From assembly GCF_031454155.1 (NCBI RefSeq), contig NZ_JAVDQG010000006.1, positions 124,001 to 188,000 of the forward strand: DNA of 64,000 bases. The letters run 5' to 3'. Below, in pieces: positions 8,266 through 17,192 of the stretch. A model generated the notes under the pieces. That model saw only the letters and a program-made list of their open reading frames with translations, did not search any database and was not told where the DNA came from. The position numbers and the translations under genes are program-made. Source of the DNA: Desmospora profundinema (GTDB lineage Bacteria; Bacillota; Bacilli; Thermoactinomycetales; DSM-45169). Positions within the stretch are counted from its first letter, which is position 1, and every line of letters begins with the position of its first letter.

Positions 8266-9456
8266 CTAGATTTTACGAAAGGCCTCTTCCAGATCTTCTT
8301 TAAGGTCATCCACCTCTTCAATCCCGACCGAGAAACGGAGCATGCCGTCTGTGATTCCCGCTTTTTCTCTCTCTTCGCGGGGCAACAGGTTGTGAGTCAT
8401 CGAAGAGGGATGGGTGATGGTGCTGGAGACGCCGCCCAGACTGACAGCCAGTTTGCTCAACTGCATGGTGGAAATGAAACGGAGAGAGGCCTCCATCCCG
8501 CCTTGAATTTCAAAGCAGATCATCCCGCCGCCACCCCTCATTTGCCGGCGGGCCAATGTATGCTGTGGATGGCTTTCCAGCATCGGGTAGTACACCCGGT
8601 TCACCTTGGGATGGGACTCGAGATAATGCGCCAGTTCCAGGGCATTTTCGTTTTGCTGACGGATCCGCAGCCCGAGTGTCCGGATGCCCCGGCACAGCAG
8701 CCAGGAGGAGAAGGGGTCCAGGTGAGGGCCGTGGAAGGAAAACTTGTCGCGGACTTGATGGGCCAATGGTTTTCGCGCGGCACATACCCCTGCGACGACA
8801 TCGGAATGGCCGCCGATATATTTGGTTGCCGAATGGATGACGATGTCGGCCCCTAAGGCCAGGGGATTTTGGTTATAAGGGCTGGCGAATGTGGAATCCA
8901 CTGCGAATGCGGCGTCGCTCTTTTCACGGACGATACGGGCGACCCCTTCGATATCCACCAATGACAAGGTGGGGTTGGCCGGTGTTTCCGCAAAGACCAG
9001 TTTCGTATCGGGCCGGATCGCCTGTTCAAAATTTTCGATCCGGTCGGATTGAATGAATGTTGCATCGAGGGATAGCTGCTTGGCCAAGGATTCCAACAGG
9101 ATTTTGGTTTCGGAGTAGCAGGCATGGACGCCGACGAAATGGTCGCCGGGGTTTAGAAAGGCGTGGGCGACCATCGAGATGATTCCCAGTCCTGATGAAG
9201 CGCAGACCGCATCGTCGGCTCCTTCCAAACCGGCGATCAGGGCTTCAAACTCGCGGGCATTGGTACTGCCCCAACGGCCGTAAAACTCATCGGCTTCGAT
9301 ATCTGCCGCTCTGCGGGCTCCTTCGGTTGTGTCGGGAAAGACAAAGGCAGTTGATAGACTGATCGGAGGACTGACATGTCCGGATTGGTTTCGGTGGTCA
9401 CCGGCGTGAAGACACTGTGTTTGAAAGCCGTAGGTCTTTTTCGTCGTGGGTTGCAT
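8266..9456 (-). CDS. PLP-dependent Cys/Met metabolism enzyme (cystathionine/methionine gamma-lyase type)
   Basis: A 396-aa trans-sulfuration-family enzyme, normal length. It has the family tyrosine/arginine motif around YGRWGSTN (residues 59-66), SSGLGIIS, and the PLP lysine K212 in SATKYIGGHSD. The family covers gamma-lyases, beta-lyases and gamma-synthases acting on cystathionine, homocysteine or methionine, and the sequence alone does not fix the substrate. It is the last gene of a minus-strand group; its start lies 17 bases after the B3/4-domain gene. The terminator at 8222 follows. The family call is firm, the exact reaction uncertain. Confidence 0.85.
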   Translation of the reverse strand: MQPTTKKTYGFQTQCLHAGDHRNQSGHVSPPISLSTAFVFPDTTEGARRAADIEADEFYGRWGSTNAREFEALIAGLEGADDAVCASSGLGIISMVAHAFLNPGDHFVGVHACYSETKILLESLAKQLSLDATFIQSDRIENFEQAIRPDTKLVFAETPANPTLSLVDIEGVARIVREKSDAAFAVDSTFASPYNQNPLALGADIVIHSATKYIGGHSDVVAGVCAARKPLAHQVRDKFSFHGPHLDPFSSWLLCRGIRTLGLRIRQQNENALELAHYLESHPKVNRVYYPMLESHPQHTLARRQMRGGGGMICFEIQGGMEASLRFISTMQLSKLAVSLGGVSSTITHPSSMTHNLLPREEREKAGITDGMLRFSVGIEEVDDLKEDLEEAFRKI

Positions 9457-9473
9457 ACGATCTCTCCTTTTTG

Positions 9474-10196
9474 TTATTTCAAGGGTAATTCCAGTGAAGG
9501 ATTCTGGCTGTCGGTCACGAAAGTTTTGGAAAGAGAATTCATGGGAATAGCGAGAAGTTTTTTTAAGTCGGACAAAGCCTGAGGGGCTCGCCCCTCCTCT
9601 GGTTCCACCTCGTCGATGAAGAAAATGGCCCGTCGGGTGGATTCACTGATTTTAGTGGCGTCTGCATCCCGATGATTCCAATAGGCGCAGATGATTTCCG
9701 AAGCACTGGCATAAGCGATGGACCCGGGTTGCAGATGGATCGGATCCGAGGACCCGATGGGAGTCATTTGCGCTTCTTCGGTGACGGAGAGCAGGGTGAT
9801 GGGAGACCGGATCCTGTCCAGGTCGTAGCCGCCCATGCACAGCCCGTATCGGATACTGATCGCATTGTACAGGTCTACCAGCGGATGGATGCCAAAAGGG
9901 AGATGTCCTTTGGACATCCGGCGGTAAAGAGATTCCAGGGAGCAGTGGTGTTTGCTGGGTTTGATCCCCATCTGTCCATAAGCGGCGCGCCAGCGCTGAA
10001 TTTCCTGCCGGTAGAGCGGGTGATCCGGATCAAACTCTTCCCGGACCTGTTCCAAATAGTCCTTTAACTGTGGATAATCTTCAAAGCGGGGACTAACACC
10101 ATCTACGGCCATCCCCGTGATCCGTAAACGGGGATGTCTTTGGAGGACGGCCGGATCCACTTGAACGGCGATGGTGGAGAGCATGGGGTTACTCAT
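9474..10196 (-). CDS. B3/4 tRNA-binding-domain protein
   Basis: A 240-aa free-standing version of the B3/B4 domain found in the beta subunit of phenylalanyl-tRNA synthetase, where it edits mischarged tRNA. Family-like stretches include WRAAYGQMGIKPSKHHCSLESL near residues 69-90 (quoted in part: GIKPSKHHCSLE), HPLVDLYNAISIRYGLCMGG, and YWNHRDADATKIS near the C-terminus. Stand-alone proteins of this type are common in Bacilli and poorly characterised; a role in clearing a mischarged tRNA or a free aminoacyl product is inference. Its start overlaps the desaturase stop by 8 bases, so the two are translationally coupled. Confidence 0.75.
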   Translation of the reverse strand: MSNPMLSTIAVQVDPAVLQRHPRLRITGMAVDGVSPRFEDYPQLKDYLEQVREEFDPDHPLYRQEIQRWRAAYGQMGIKPSKHHCSLESLYRRMSKGHLPFGIHPLVDLYNAISIRYGLCMGGYDLDRIRSPITLLSVTEEAQMTPIGSSDPIHLQPGSIAYASASEIICAYWNHRDADATKISESTRRAIFFIDEVEPEEGRAPQALSDLKKLLAIPMNSLSKTFVTDSQNPSLELPLK

Positions 10197-11202
10197 ATAA
10201 AACTCCTTTCTGTATTTCCTGGGATGAGAGGGTCAGTTCATCGGTAATGCTGTGTTCGAACTTCGGTTCCAAACATATATAACCGTCGCAGTGATGCGCT
10301 GCGGCGTATCGAGGGTCGTGCATCAGCGCTTTGTGTGCCTGGGAAAGGTGATAGAAGGGAATGGTTGGAAACAGATGGTGAACCAAGTGATAATTATCGT
10401 GATGGGCGCTCATCAGGTATTTCTCTACCGGGTGCGGGAACCGGTTGCGGGTCATGGTCAGGATGGTTTCGTTATCAATCAAAGCGGCATGTTTGGACAT
10501 TTCCCCGAAATAGCGGAGAATCGGAAGGATCAGGGTTTGGGGGAGTATCCATAGCAACAAAAAAGTGGTCAGCCATCCTGTTTGCAGAAGGATCCCGACC
10601 CATGCAGCCAGGAATGCGTACCGTCCCAAACGGTGGCTCCAAGGTTCGGCAAACAGGCCGGTGATCCTTCGTAAAAAGTCTGGTATTTGCATGAAAGGAA
10701 CGCGTAACCCGTTCCAAACCACGTAGTACCAGAAAAATTGACGGGTGGGGACCGGCAGTTGGTCAATGTTCAGCTTTTGATAGGCGATAAAGTCAGGATC
10801 ATGGTCGTGTCCGAGATCTCGATGGTGGATCATATGACTTCTGCTGTACTCTTCTAATGAATGGAAAGTTGGGTAGGCGATGAACCACAGCGTAACCCAA
10901 CGGTTCAAGCGCGGATTTTTGAACAAATTGCCGTGGGAAGCCTCATGCAACAGATGTTCCAAAGCCCGCTGACGGGAGGCGATGACGATTAGACCCAAGA
11001 GGGTGAGGGCTACGGTGGCAGCAAGAGGCAAATAAGAGGGAAGGATCATCAACACGGACACCGTGATGAGGATCTGAAACCAGTCACTTCCAATCGCGAT
11101 CCACCCATGCCAATTGTCACGGCGGTGTAATCGGCGAATCTCTTGGATAATCTCCCTGGAAAAAGACGGTCTTTTGGATGTCTCCTTCACGGATGCTTCC
11201 AT
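10189..11202 (-). CDS. Membrane fatty acid desaturase family protein
   Basis: A 337-aa integral membrane di-iron protein. The three histidine clusters are present: HEASH at 86-90, HMIHH at 123-127, and HLVHH in the C-terminal third. Paired hydrophobic helices separate them, as in acyl-lipid desaturases and related hydroxylases. It would introduce a double bond or hydroxyl into a membrane lipid; the electron donor and substrate are not visible. It is first in a three-gene minus-strand group with the B3/4-domain protein (8-base overlap) and the PLP lyase, an unexpected combination. Start ATG at 11202 follows GGGGCTAGAAAG, a moderate ribosome site. Confidence 0.85.
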   Translation of the reverse strand: MEASVKETSKRPSFSREIIQEIRRLHRRDNWHGWIAIGSDWFQILITVSVLMILPSYLPLAATVALTLLGLIVIASRQRALEHLLHEASHGNLFKNPRLNRWVTLWFIAYPTFHSLEEYSRSHMIHHRDLGHDHDPDFIAYQKLNIDQLPVPTRQFFWYYVVWNGLRVPFMQIPDFLRRITGLFAEPWSHRLGRYAFLAAWVGILLQTGWLTTFLLLWILPQTLILPILRYFGEMSKHAALIDNETILTMTRNRFPHPVEKYLMSAHHDNYHLVHHLFPTIPFYHLSQAHKALMHDPRYAAAHHCDGYICLEPKFEHSITDELTLSSQEIQKGVLYE

Positions 11203-11302
11203 CTTTCTAGCCCCTTTGCTTGATTTTGTCTATCAATCTACTTGGTTCCATTTATAACAGTCAACATTCTTGTAGTACACGTTAGTAAAATAATATTATT
11301 TT

Positions 11303-11332
11303 AAAACAGCAACCCGTTTGGGTTGCTGTTTT
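11303..11332 (-). terminator. Terminator of the MocR regulator gene
   Basis: A perfect 13-bp stem, AAAACAGCAACCC paired with GGGTTGCTGTTTT around GTTT. It overlaps the stop codon of the regulator. Confidence 0.8.
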
Positions 11333-12794
11333 AAAATATGGGCTTTATCCCTTCTGAAGGCCTTTTTTCTAGATAATCGGTTAAGATTCGACAAAATTCT
11401 TTTATGCTGGAGTATAGAATATCATTGGGTGCGGAGGAAAAGCTGATCCGCAGGCAGTGGTACGAAGGGTCGCTGGAAAAACAGGCGGAACCGGGTAGAA
11501 AACTGATGTTTTCTTTTTCCGTATGGTGAAGCAGATCGTGGGCGTTTGTTTCCCTGGGAAGAGTCAGCCACAAGTTAAATCCGCCGGAGGGAATGAGCCA
11601 ATCGATGCCTGGGGGAGCGTGTTCCTGCAGGCAACGGACAACCAGATCCCGCCTTTCCTTTAATGCTTTTCGCAGCTGTTGGAAGTAGGTCTGGGTCTTC
11701 TTCGCTTGGAGCAGCGGTAAAATAGCCCGCTGTGTCAGGAGGGGGCTTCCCAGGTCCGAGTTGGTCTTGGCAATCAACAAACGTTTCAGTACGGGTCCCG
11801 AAGCGGCCAATAGACCGATGCGGCAGCCTGGGGACAAAATTTTGCTCAATCCCTTCAAATAAATCACATTGCCTGTGGAATCCAGGGATTTAATGGACGG
11901 AGGGGGAGGATCGTCGAAATAAATTTCACTCCAGGGGTCATCCTCCACGATGAGGCACGGGATGCTCTCCGCCAGTTGGAGCAGTTGGCCCCTTCTTTTC
12001 AGACTCATCACGGTTCCCGTAGGGTTGTGGAAGGTGGGTATGGTATAGATGAGCCGGGGCTGATAGGTATCACACAGGGCAGTAAGTTTGTCCACGCGCA
12101 ACCCGTCACGGTCCATGGGAACGGGCAGGATAGTAGCTCCCGTTCCCCGGAAGGTGTCAATGGCTGCTGAATAGGTGGTTTCTTCGGTGATGACGACATC
12201 TCCCGGACGGAGGAAGCAGCGGGCGACCAGATCGATACCCTGTTGGGAGCCGTTGGTGATCAATAATTCATTGGAATCGACGGAAACACCTTGGTACGTC
12301 AAATAGTTGGAGGCGGCCTTGCGAAGCTCGCCGTCTCCTTTGATGTCACCGTATTGGCAAAGGACCTCCGGTTCTTTTTCCATGAGATGCTGGACACTTT
12401 CCAGCAATGCAGGGAGAGGCAGCAGTTCCGTCTGGACGGTGGATGAAGACAAGTCCACCCTTTTCCTTCGTTGGGTGTACATCAGGTATTGGGAGCGGTG
12501 CATGTAGTCCGTGATGGTTTGTGCAGGTTGATGGTACAGGCAGGCTTTTGACTCCGCCTCTCCGTAGACGAAAGTGCCTTTTCCGTGAACTCTCGTCACC
12601 AGACCTTCCTTTTCCAGCAAATCATAGGCTTTGATGACTGTCACAGGGCTTACTCCAAGATCGTTGGCCATTTTCCGAACCGAAGACAGTCGTTCACCCT
12701 TTTTAAGGTGTTCAGACCGAATCCGATCCTCCAATGCTTGGCTGATCTGTTTGACAAGTGGAATTTTTGAGGAACGGTTTAAATCAATTTTCAT
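11331..12794 (-). CDS. MocR-type GntR regulator with aminotransferase domain (YcxD-like)
   Basis: A 487-aa regulator. An N-terminal GntR winged helix covers about residues 8-75 (LSSVRKMANDLGVSPVTVIK), and a class I aminotransferase-like domain covers about 115-470. The PLP lysine is in YLKGLSKILSPGCRIG. MocR proteins bind DNA through the winged helix and sense PLP or an amino compound through the C-terminal domain. The gene is divergent from an MFS transporter, the arrangement known for ycxD/ycxA in Bacillus subtilis, and the shared intergenic region carries nested palindromes. Regulation of the transporter is the likely role (inference). Confidence 0.87.
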   Translation of the reverse strand: MKIDLNRSSKIPLVKQISQALEDRIRSEHLKKGERLSSVRKMANDLGVSPVTVIKAYDLLEKEGLVTRVHGKGTFVYGEAESKACLYHQPAQTITDYMHRSQYLMYTQRRKRVDLSSSTVQTELLPLPALLESVQHLMEKEPEVLCQYGDIKGDGELRKAASNYLTYQGVSVDSNELLITNGSQQGIDLVARCFLRPGDVVITEETTYSAAIDTFRGTGATILPVPMDRDGLRVDKLTALCDTYQPRLIYTIPTFHNPTGTVMSLKRRGQLLQLAESIPCLIVEDDPWSEIYFDDPPPPSIKSLDSTGNVIYLKGLSKILSPGCRIGLLAASGPVLKRLLIAKTNSDLGSPLLTQRAILPLLQAKKTQTYFQQLRKALKERRDLVVRCLQEHAPPGIDWLIPSGGFNLWLTLPRETNAHDLLHHTEKENISFLPGSACFSSDPSYHCLRISFSSAPNDILYSSIKEFCRILTDYLEKRPSEGIKPIF

Positions 12795-12945
12795 GATTCA
12801 TCCCCTAGCACTATCTTAAAACTATTAGCCCGGCTACGCACAATACTCTCAGTCACTGTGCATAGGAGCGGCAACCACGACCGAAAACAGGTATGATTGT
12901 CTTCCTTTGGTATCAAAATTTCGGCACTTCAGCGGAATAATCCTT

Positions 12946-12999
12946 CACCGTTCAACAGTCTTGAGTGTTATACACTGTTGTTGACTGTTATGAACGGTG
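12946..12999. promoter_or_regulatory. Nested-palindrome operator between MocR and MFS genes
   Basis: Outer arms CACCGTTCA (12946-12954) and TGAACGGTG (12991-12999) are perfect inverted repeats. Inside them AACAGTC pairs with GACTGTT, and the centre holds AGTGT-TAT-ACACT. Three concentric dyads in 54 bp between divergent genes strongly suggest regulator binding, probably by the MocR protein. Confidence 0.6.
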
Positions 13000-13079
13000 T
13001 TATTTACTTTGATTTTAACGGATGCCATATCTAAATATTTTCGCAGAAACGAATCGGATAATCCGGTGGTGAGACAGCG

Positions 13080-14342
13080 TTGTCTTTACGGAACATTCAT
13101 TATGGATGGTGGGTATTGCTGTTGGCGTTTCTGGCTTTGTTGTCCGCACAGGGAATTCGCTTATCCTTCGGAGCATTCATTACACCCTGGGAGGCGGATC
13201 TTCACGCCAGTCGGAGTATTCTTTCCTTTGTGGCGCTGATGAGTTTTATCGTCTATGGAGTCTCCCAGCCGATTGTAGGCAGGATCGTCGACCGTTTCGG
13301 CGTTCGGATCGTTTTGGCCGGAAGCATCTTCATTGTGGGAGTGGGAACGCTTTTAACGGTTTTTGCCACTTCGCCATGGCATCTGGTGGTGTTATACGGA
13401 TTGTTTTCCTCCGTTGGTTTTGGAGGGGCATCGGGTGTGGCGGCATCTGTGGCAGTGACGAACTGGTTTAATGAGAAGCGCGGGTTTGCATTGGGTATGA
13501 TTACCGCGGGGACAGCGGCGGGACAATTGTTTCTCGTTCCTTTTTCATTGATTCTGATAGAAGCGTGGGGCTGGAAAATCACCGTGTTGGTGTTGGGTGT
13601 GGGATTAACGGTTCTTGTCTTTCCTCTTTTGGCGCTGTTTCTGCGGACGTCTCCTTCGGAAAAGGGGATGAAGGCCTATGGCAGCGAGCCTGTGACCGCT
13701 GATCGGAAGGAGGAAGAAAACTTCGTTTCACGGGGGGGTTCCCATGCCGTTTTTCTGTCGCGGAAATTTTGGTTTCTGCTCTTGCCATATTTTATCTGTG
13801 GCTTTACCACCACAGGATTGATGGACACTCATTTGATTCCGTTTGCTCATGATCATGGATTTTCCGCCACAGTCACCAGTACGGCGGTCAGTTTGCTGGC
13901 TGGCTTCAATATTTTGGGAACCATCCTTTCCGGTTATATCGCGGATCGGTGGAGCAATAAAAACTACCTGACCCTTCTTTATGCTCTCCGAGCTGTTTCA
14001 ATCCTGATTTTGATGGTGACCCACGACTATGTCCTGCTGATGGTTTTTGCCATTCTGTTCGGGCTGGTCGATTTTGCGACAGTCGCCCCGACTTCGTTGC
14101 TCGCGACCAAATATTTCAAGCATTATTCCGTGGGTATGATCTTAGGGTGGCTGTATTTGGCTCATCAGATGGGATCCGCTTTGGGAGCTTATCTGCCGGG
14201 GCTGCTGTTTGACTGGACGGGGAATTATCAGATCGCCTTTGTGACTGCCGTCATCATCTTGGTTTTTGCATCCTTTGCCAGCTTTTTGCTGCCGGAGCCG
14301 GAGAGGTACGAACGGCGGCCGAATCAGACCGAAACGGCATAA
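13080..14342 (+). CDS. Major facilitator superfamily transporter (YcxA-like)
   Basis: A 420-aa, 12-helix MFS permease. The loop 2-3 motif appears as GRIVDRFGVRIV, and the equivalent in the second half as GYIADRWSNKNY. The N-terminus RNIHYGWWVLLLAF resembles the monocarboxylate/oxalate-like branch of MFS carriers. The start is TTG at 13080 with GGTGGTGAG at 13065-13073; no in-frame ATG is better placed. It is divergent from a MocR regulator across a palindromic region, so it is probably controlled by that regulator. The cargo is unknown; a monocarboxylate or amino compound fits the regulator type. Confidence 0.87.
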   Translation: MSLRNIHYGWWVLLLAFLALLSAQGIRLSFGAFITPWEADLHASRSILSFVALMSFIVYGVSQPIVGRIVDRFGVRIVLAGSIFIVGVGTLLTVFATSPWHLVVLYGLFSSVGFGGASGVAASVAVTNWFNEKRGFALGMITAGTAAGQLFLVPFSLILIEAWGWKITVLVLGVGLTVLVFPLLALFLRTSPSEKGMKAYGSEPVTADRKEEENFVSRGGSHAVFLSRKFWFLLLPYFICGFTTTGLMDTHLIPFAHDHGFSATVTSTAVSLLAGFNILGTILSGYIADRWSNKNYLTLLYALRAVSILILMVTHDYVLLMVFAILFGLVDFATVAPTSLLATKYFKHYSVGMILGWLYLAHQMGSALGAYLPGLLFDWTGNYQIAFVTAVIILVFASFASFLLPEPERYERRPNQTETA

Positions 14343-14428
14343 CAGGGGCATGCGGCCGAGATCGGCGACGGGGTTGCATGCATGGACGGCAGCTGAATAG
14401 GTGCTGTCGAAAAAAAGGGGGAGTTGGT

Positions 14429-14623
14429 TTGAACGCGATCGCCTGGTCGGTTCTGGTTATGATTAAGGCAGGCTTGTTTTTTTCCTTGGTGTATCTGTTC
14501 ACCCGTGTCCGGAACCCCCTCAAATACCTGGGACATCGAAGAAATGGAATGTTATGGCTGGATCCGGAGCATCTGTGCGAATTGGACCAGCATCGGTGGA
14601 AAAAAAACAAACCGACTGCGTAA
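14429..14623 (+). CDS. Small single-pass membrane protein, unknown
   Basis: A possible 64-aa protein starting at TTG 14429 behind GGGGGAG at 14417-14423. One hydrophobic helix (IAWSVLVMIKAGLFFSLVYL) is followed by a charged C-terminal tail. No family recognised. Support rests on the ribosome site and a clean membrane segment, so it could still be a chance reading. Confidence 0.4.
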   Translation: MNAIAWSVLVMIKAGLFFSLVYLFTRVRNPLKYLGHRRNGMLWLDPEHLCELDQHRWKKNKPTA

Positions 14624-14762
14624 AAGAACCGACTCTTTCCTCATATGGGTGAATGATGTTTTTCGGGTTGAACCCCTGTGGCAGATGAGCGGATTTGGGG
14701 GCATACCCCTGGATGGATGGCTCATATCTTAGTGATGAGATGTTCAAAGGGGTCGGTGCCTA

Positions 14763-15701
14763 ATGGAGAAACGGGGTTGGAGACAGCCTGTTGCAACATG
14801 GTTTCGCGGACAAAACCAACTGTGGGTGGAAGGGGAGCTAGACCGCCTCTTTTCATGGGTGCTGGATGCAGAGGCCGACTGGGTGGAAGGGGAGCGTCAG
14901 CGGTGGGAGCGTCTGCGTGGTCAACAACGCATACGCGAACTGAAACCTCTCAAAGGCGAGACCCGATTTCGGGTATTGCGCGAGGAGCAGCTGGATGAGG
15001 GCGAGGTAGAAATGAATGTGGCTGTTCAACAGCGCCATTTGTATGAAATCCAGGGAGAGCTGCACGAGCAGGAAGAGATCTCCAGTTATTGTATCCGGGT
15101 AGGGGAAGGATCGGACGGATGGTCCATATCGGATTGCACTCTGATGCCCTATCAGGTTGAAGAAGCGTCGAGTGGTTGGTCTTACTATCATCCGCCGTCG
15201 AATGGGGATGCCGTTGTCTCTGGTTACAATCGCATGCGGGCGGTCCAGTATGCGGAAATGTGGTGGAATGGGGCCAATCCCCGCTATCAAAAATTTGATG
15301 ATAACTGCACCAACTTCATTTCCCAGTGCATTCATGCAGGCGGGATCCCGATGGATTTTTCCAATCGGCGGGACCGGGGATGGTGGTACCGCGGAAGTCG
15401 GGAAAATTGGAGTTACAGCTGGGCAGTGGCCAACGCACTTAAAAACTACCTTGACAGGGGGGGGACGCCGAAGGCCGTGCGGGTCGGATCCCCCCAGGAA
15501 CTGCAGCCGGGAGATGTTATTTGCTATGACTTTAACGGGGATGGGCGATGGCAGCATAACACGATCGTGACCGCCTTTGACCCGATGGGGATGCCGTTGG
15601 TCAATGCTCATACCGTAAACAGCCGTCACCGCTACTGGGACTACCGTGATTCCTATGCATGGACACCCCAGTGCAAGTATAGCTTTTATCATATTCCGTG
15701 A
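14763..15701 (+). CDS. Amidase-domain (Amidase_6 type) protein, cytoplasmic form
   Basis: A 312-aa protein without a signal peptide. The C-terminal half (about residues 155-312) is the Amidase_6-like domain: AVQYAEMWWN, the catalytic-type cysteine in DDNCTNFISQC (C182), WSYSWAVAN, LQPGDVICYDFNGDG, and a histidine in WQHNTIV. The domain is a papain-like fold found in Bacilli and seen in spore or cell-wall associated proteins. The N-terminal half is charged and unrecognised. A second copy of the domain, in a signal-bearing context, lies at 20569. Start ATG at 14763 has AAAGGGG about ten bases upstream. The target bond is not known. Confidence 0.72.
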   Translation: MEKRGWRQPVATWFRGQNQLWVEGELDRLFSWVLDAEADWVEGERQRWERLRGQQRIRELKPLKGETRFRVLREEQLDEGEVEMNVAVQQRHLYEIQGELHEQEEISSYCIRVGEGSDGWSISDCTLMPYQVEEASSGWSYYHPPSNGDAVVSGYNRMRAVQYAEMWWNGANPRYQKFDDNCTNFISQCIHAGGIPMDFSNRRDRGWWYRGSRENWSYSWAVANALKNYLDRGGTPKAVRVGSPQELQPGDVICYDFNGDGRWQHNTIVTAFDPMGMPLVNAHTVNSRHRYWDYRDSYAWTPQCKYSFYHIP

Positions 15702-15721
15702 TGAACAGGAAAGAAAGAATG

Positions 15722-15750
15722 ACCGGGCCGTTACAGGTACCGGTTTTTTT
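15722..15750 (+). terminator. Probable terminator
   Basis: ACCGG and CCGGT can pair around a 13-base loop and are followed by seven T residues. The stem is short. Confidence 0.4.
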
Positions 15751-15827
15751 CATATGCACGTAAGAAATTACCGAATAATTCCAAGTGGTGCAACCCACTC
15801 TAACAGTACGACGTCTATCGGAAACAG

Positions 15828-17192
15828 GTGAAGCCATTGGACGAATTGATCATTGCCCGTTCTCTGTTCGGCAGTTCATTGGGATTTCATATCATTTTTG
15901 CCACGTTGGGCGTGGGGATTCCATTTATGATTCTGATCGCAGAGTTGATCTATCAGTGGCGCAAAGATCCCCATTATGTCATTTTGGCCAAGCGTTGGAC
16001 CAAAGCTCAAGCGATTCTGTTGGGGGTGGCGATCCCTTCCGGGACCATCGTCGCCGTCCAGATGTCGCTCCTATGGCCCCGGTATATGGAAATGGTGGGG
16101 GAGGTGATTGCGCTTCCCTTTCAAATTGAGCTGTTCGCATTTTTTGTGGAAGCGTTATTTATGTCCATTTATGTGTATGCGGCGGAGCGACTCTCTCCCC
16201 TGGCCCGGATCACCAGTGTTTTTTTGGTGGCGCTGGGCGGCACGGCGTCTGCTGTGTTAATCACTGCCGCCAACGCCTGGATGAACACGCCGACCGGGTT
16301 TGATGTCCAGGGGGGAGAGATCATCAATGTAAGGCCCTTAGAGGCATTTTTTAGTCCCAGTTTTCGAACGGCTGCTTCTCATGTCGTGGCCTCCGCCTAT
16401 ATGACGGGAGCGTTTGCCATCGCCAGCGTGGCGGCTTTCGGAATGCTGAAAAGCCGGAAACGGGGGACAGCTTACGCCGCTCACAAAAAAGCCCTGATGT
16501 TGTCACTGGCCATCGGAGGGGTGATGTCGCTCCTGACCGGGTGGAACGGCCACTCTGCGGCTCAGGTGCTGCATGTGCATCAACCGGAAAAGCTGGCCGC
16601 TGCCGAAGGGTTGTTTGAAACCCAGGCCTATGCGCCGTTAGCGATTGGAGGGGTGCCCGATTTGGATCGGCGGGAGCTGGTGGGCGGTGTGGAGATTCCA
16701 GCACTGCTCAGCTTTTTGGCTACCAACCGTTTGGATGGGGTGGTAAAAGGGCTAAACGAATTTCCGAGAGAGACGTGGCCTCCCTTTTATGTCCATACCC
16801 TATTTAATTTAATGGTGTTTGTGGGTACGTTTCTGATGTTTTTGGCTCTGTTGGCTTGGATGATTAAGTGGAAGCGGAAAGAGAAACCGTTGCCCCGGTG
16901 GCTGTTGTGGGTGTTGGTGGGGGCGGGGCCCCTTTCGATGCTGGGAATTGAATTTGGATGGGTATTCACCTGCAGCGGCCGCCAACCGTGGACCATCTAT
17001 CAGTACCAGTTGACCTCGGAAGCGGTAACGGATGCAACAGGATTGTTGGGCTGGTTCATTCTGTTCATTTCTCTATATGTGATGCTGTGTATCGTGACGG
17101 CTGTTGTGATGCGCGCCTTTTTCAAGCGGCGTCCCTTGGAGGAGGAATTGGCTGCCGTAGGCGGGAAAGGGGAGACCGTGGGGCATGAATGA
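15828..17192 (+). CDS. cydA: Cytochrome bd-type quinol oxidase subunit I (YthA-like)
   Basis: A 454-aa heme-bearing subunit of a cytochrome bd oxidase, which reduces oxygen with electrons from menaquinol at the membrane. The N-terminal heme-ligand histidine is in LGFHIIFATLGVG, a second in the RTAASHVVASAY segment, and the quinol-region motif GRQPW is intact near the C-terminus. The short loop between helices fits the short-Q-loop group. GTG at 15828 is taken as start; the TTG at 15837 has AGGTGA before it and is a real alternative. Subunit II overlaps by 8 bases in an ATGAATGA junction. Confidence 0.9.
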   Translation: MKPLDELIIARSLFGSSLGFHIIFATLGVGIPFMILIAELIYQWRKDPHYVILAKRWTKAQAILLGVAIPSGTIVAVQMSLLWPRYMEMVGEVIALPFQIELFAFFVEALFMSIYVYAAERLSPLARITSVFLVALGGTASAVLITAANAWMNTPTGFDVQGGEIINVRPLEAFFSPSFRTAASHVVASAYMTGAFAIASVAAFGMLKSRKRGTAYAAHKKALMLSLAIGGVMSLLTGWNGHSAAQVLHVHQPEKLAAAEGLFETQAYAPLAIGGVPDLDRRELVGGVEIPALLSFLATNRLDGVVKGLNEFPRETWPPFYVHTLFNLMVFVGTFLMFLALLAWMIKWKRKEKPLPRWLLWVLVGAGPLSMLGIEFGWVFTCSGRQPWTIYQYQLTSEAVTDATGLLGWFILFISLYVMLCIVTAVVMRAFFKRRPLEEELAAVGGKGETVGHE

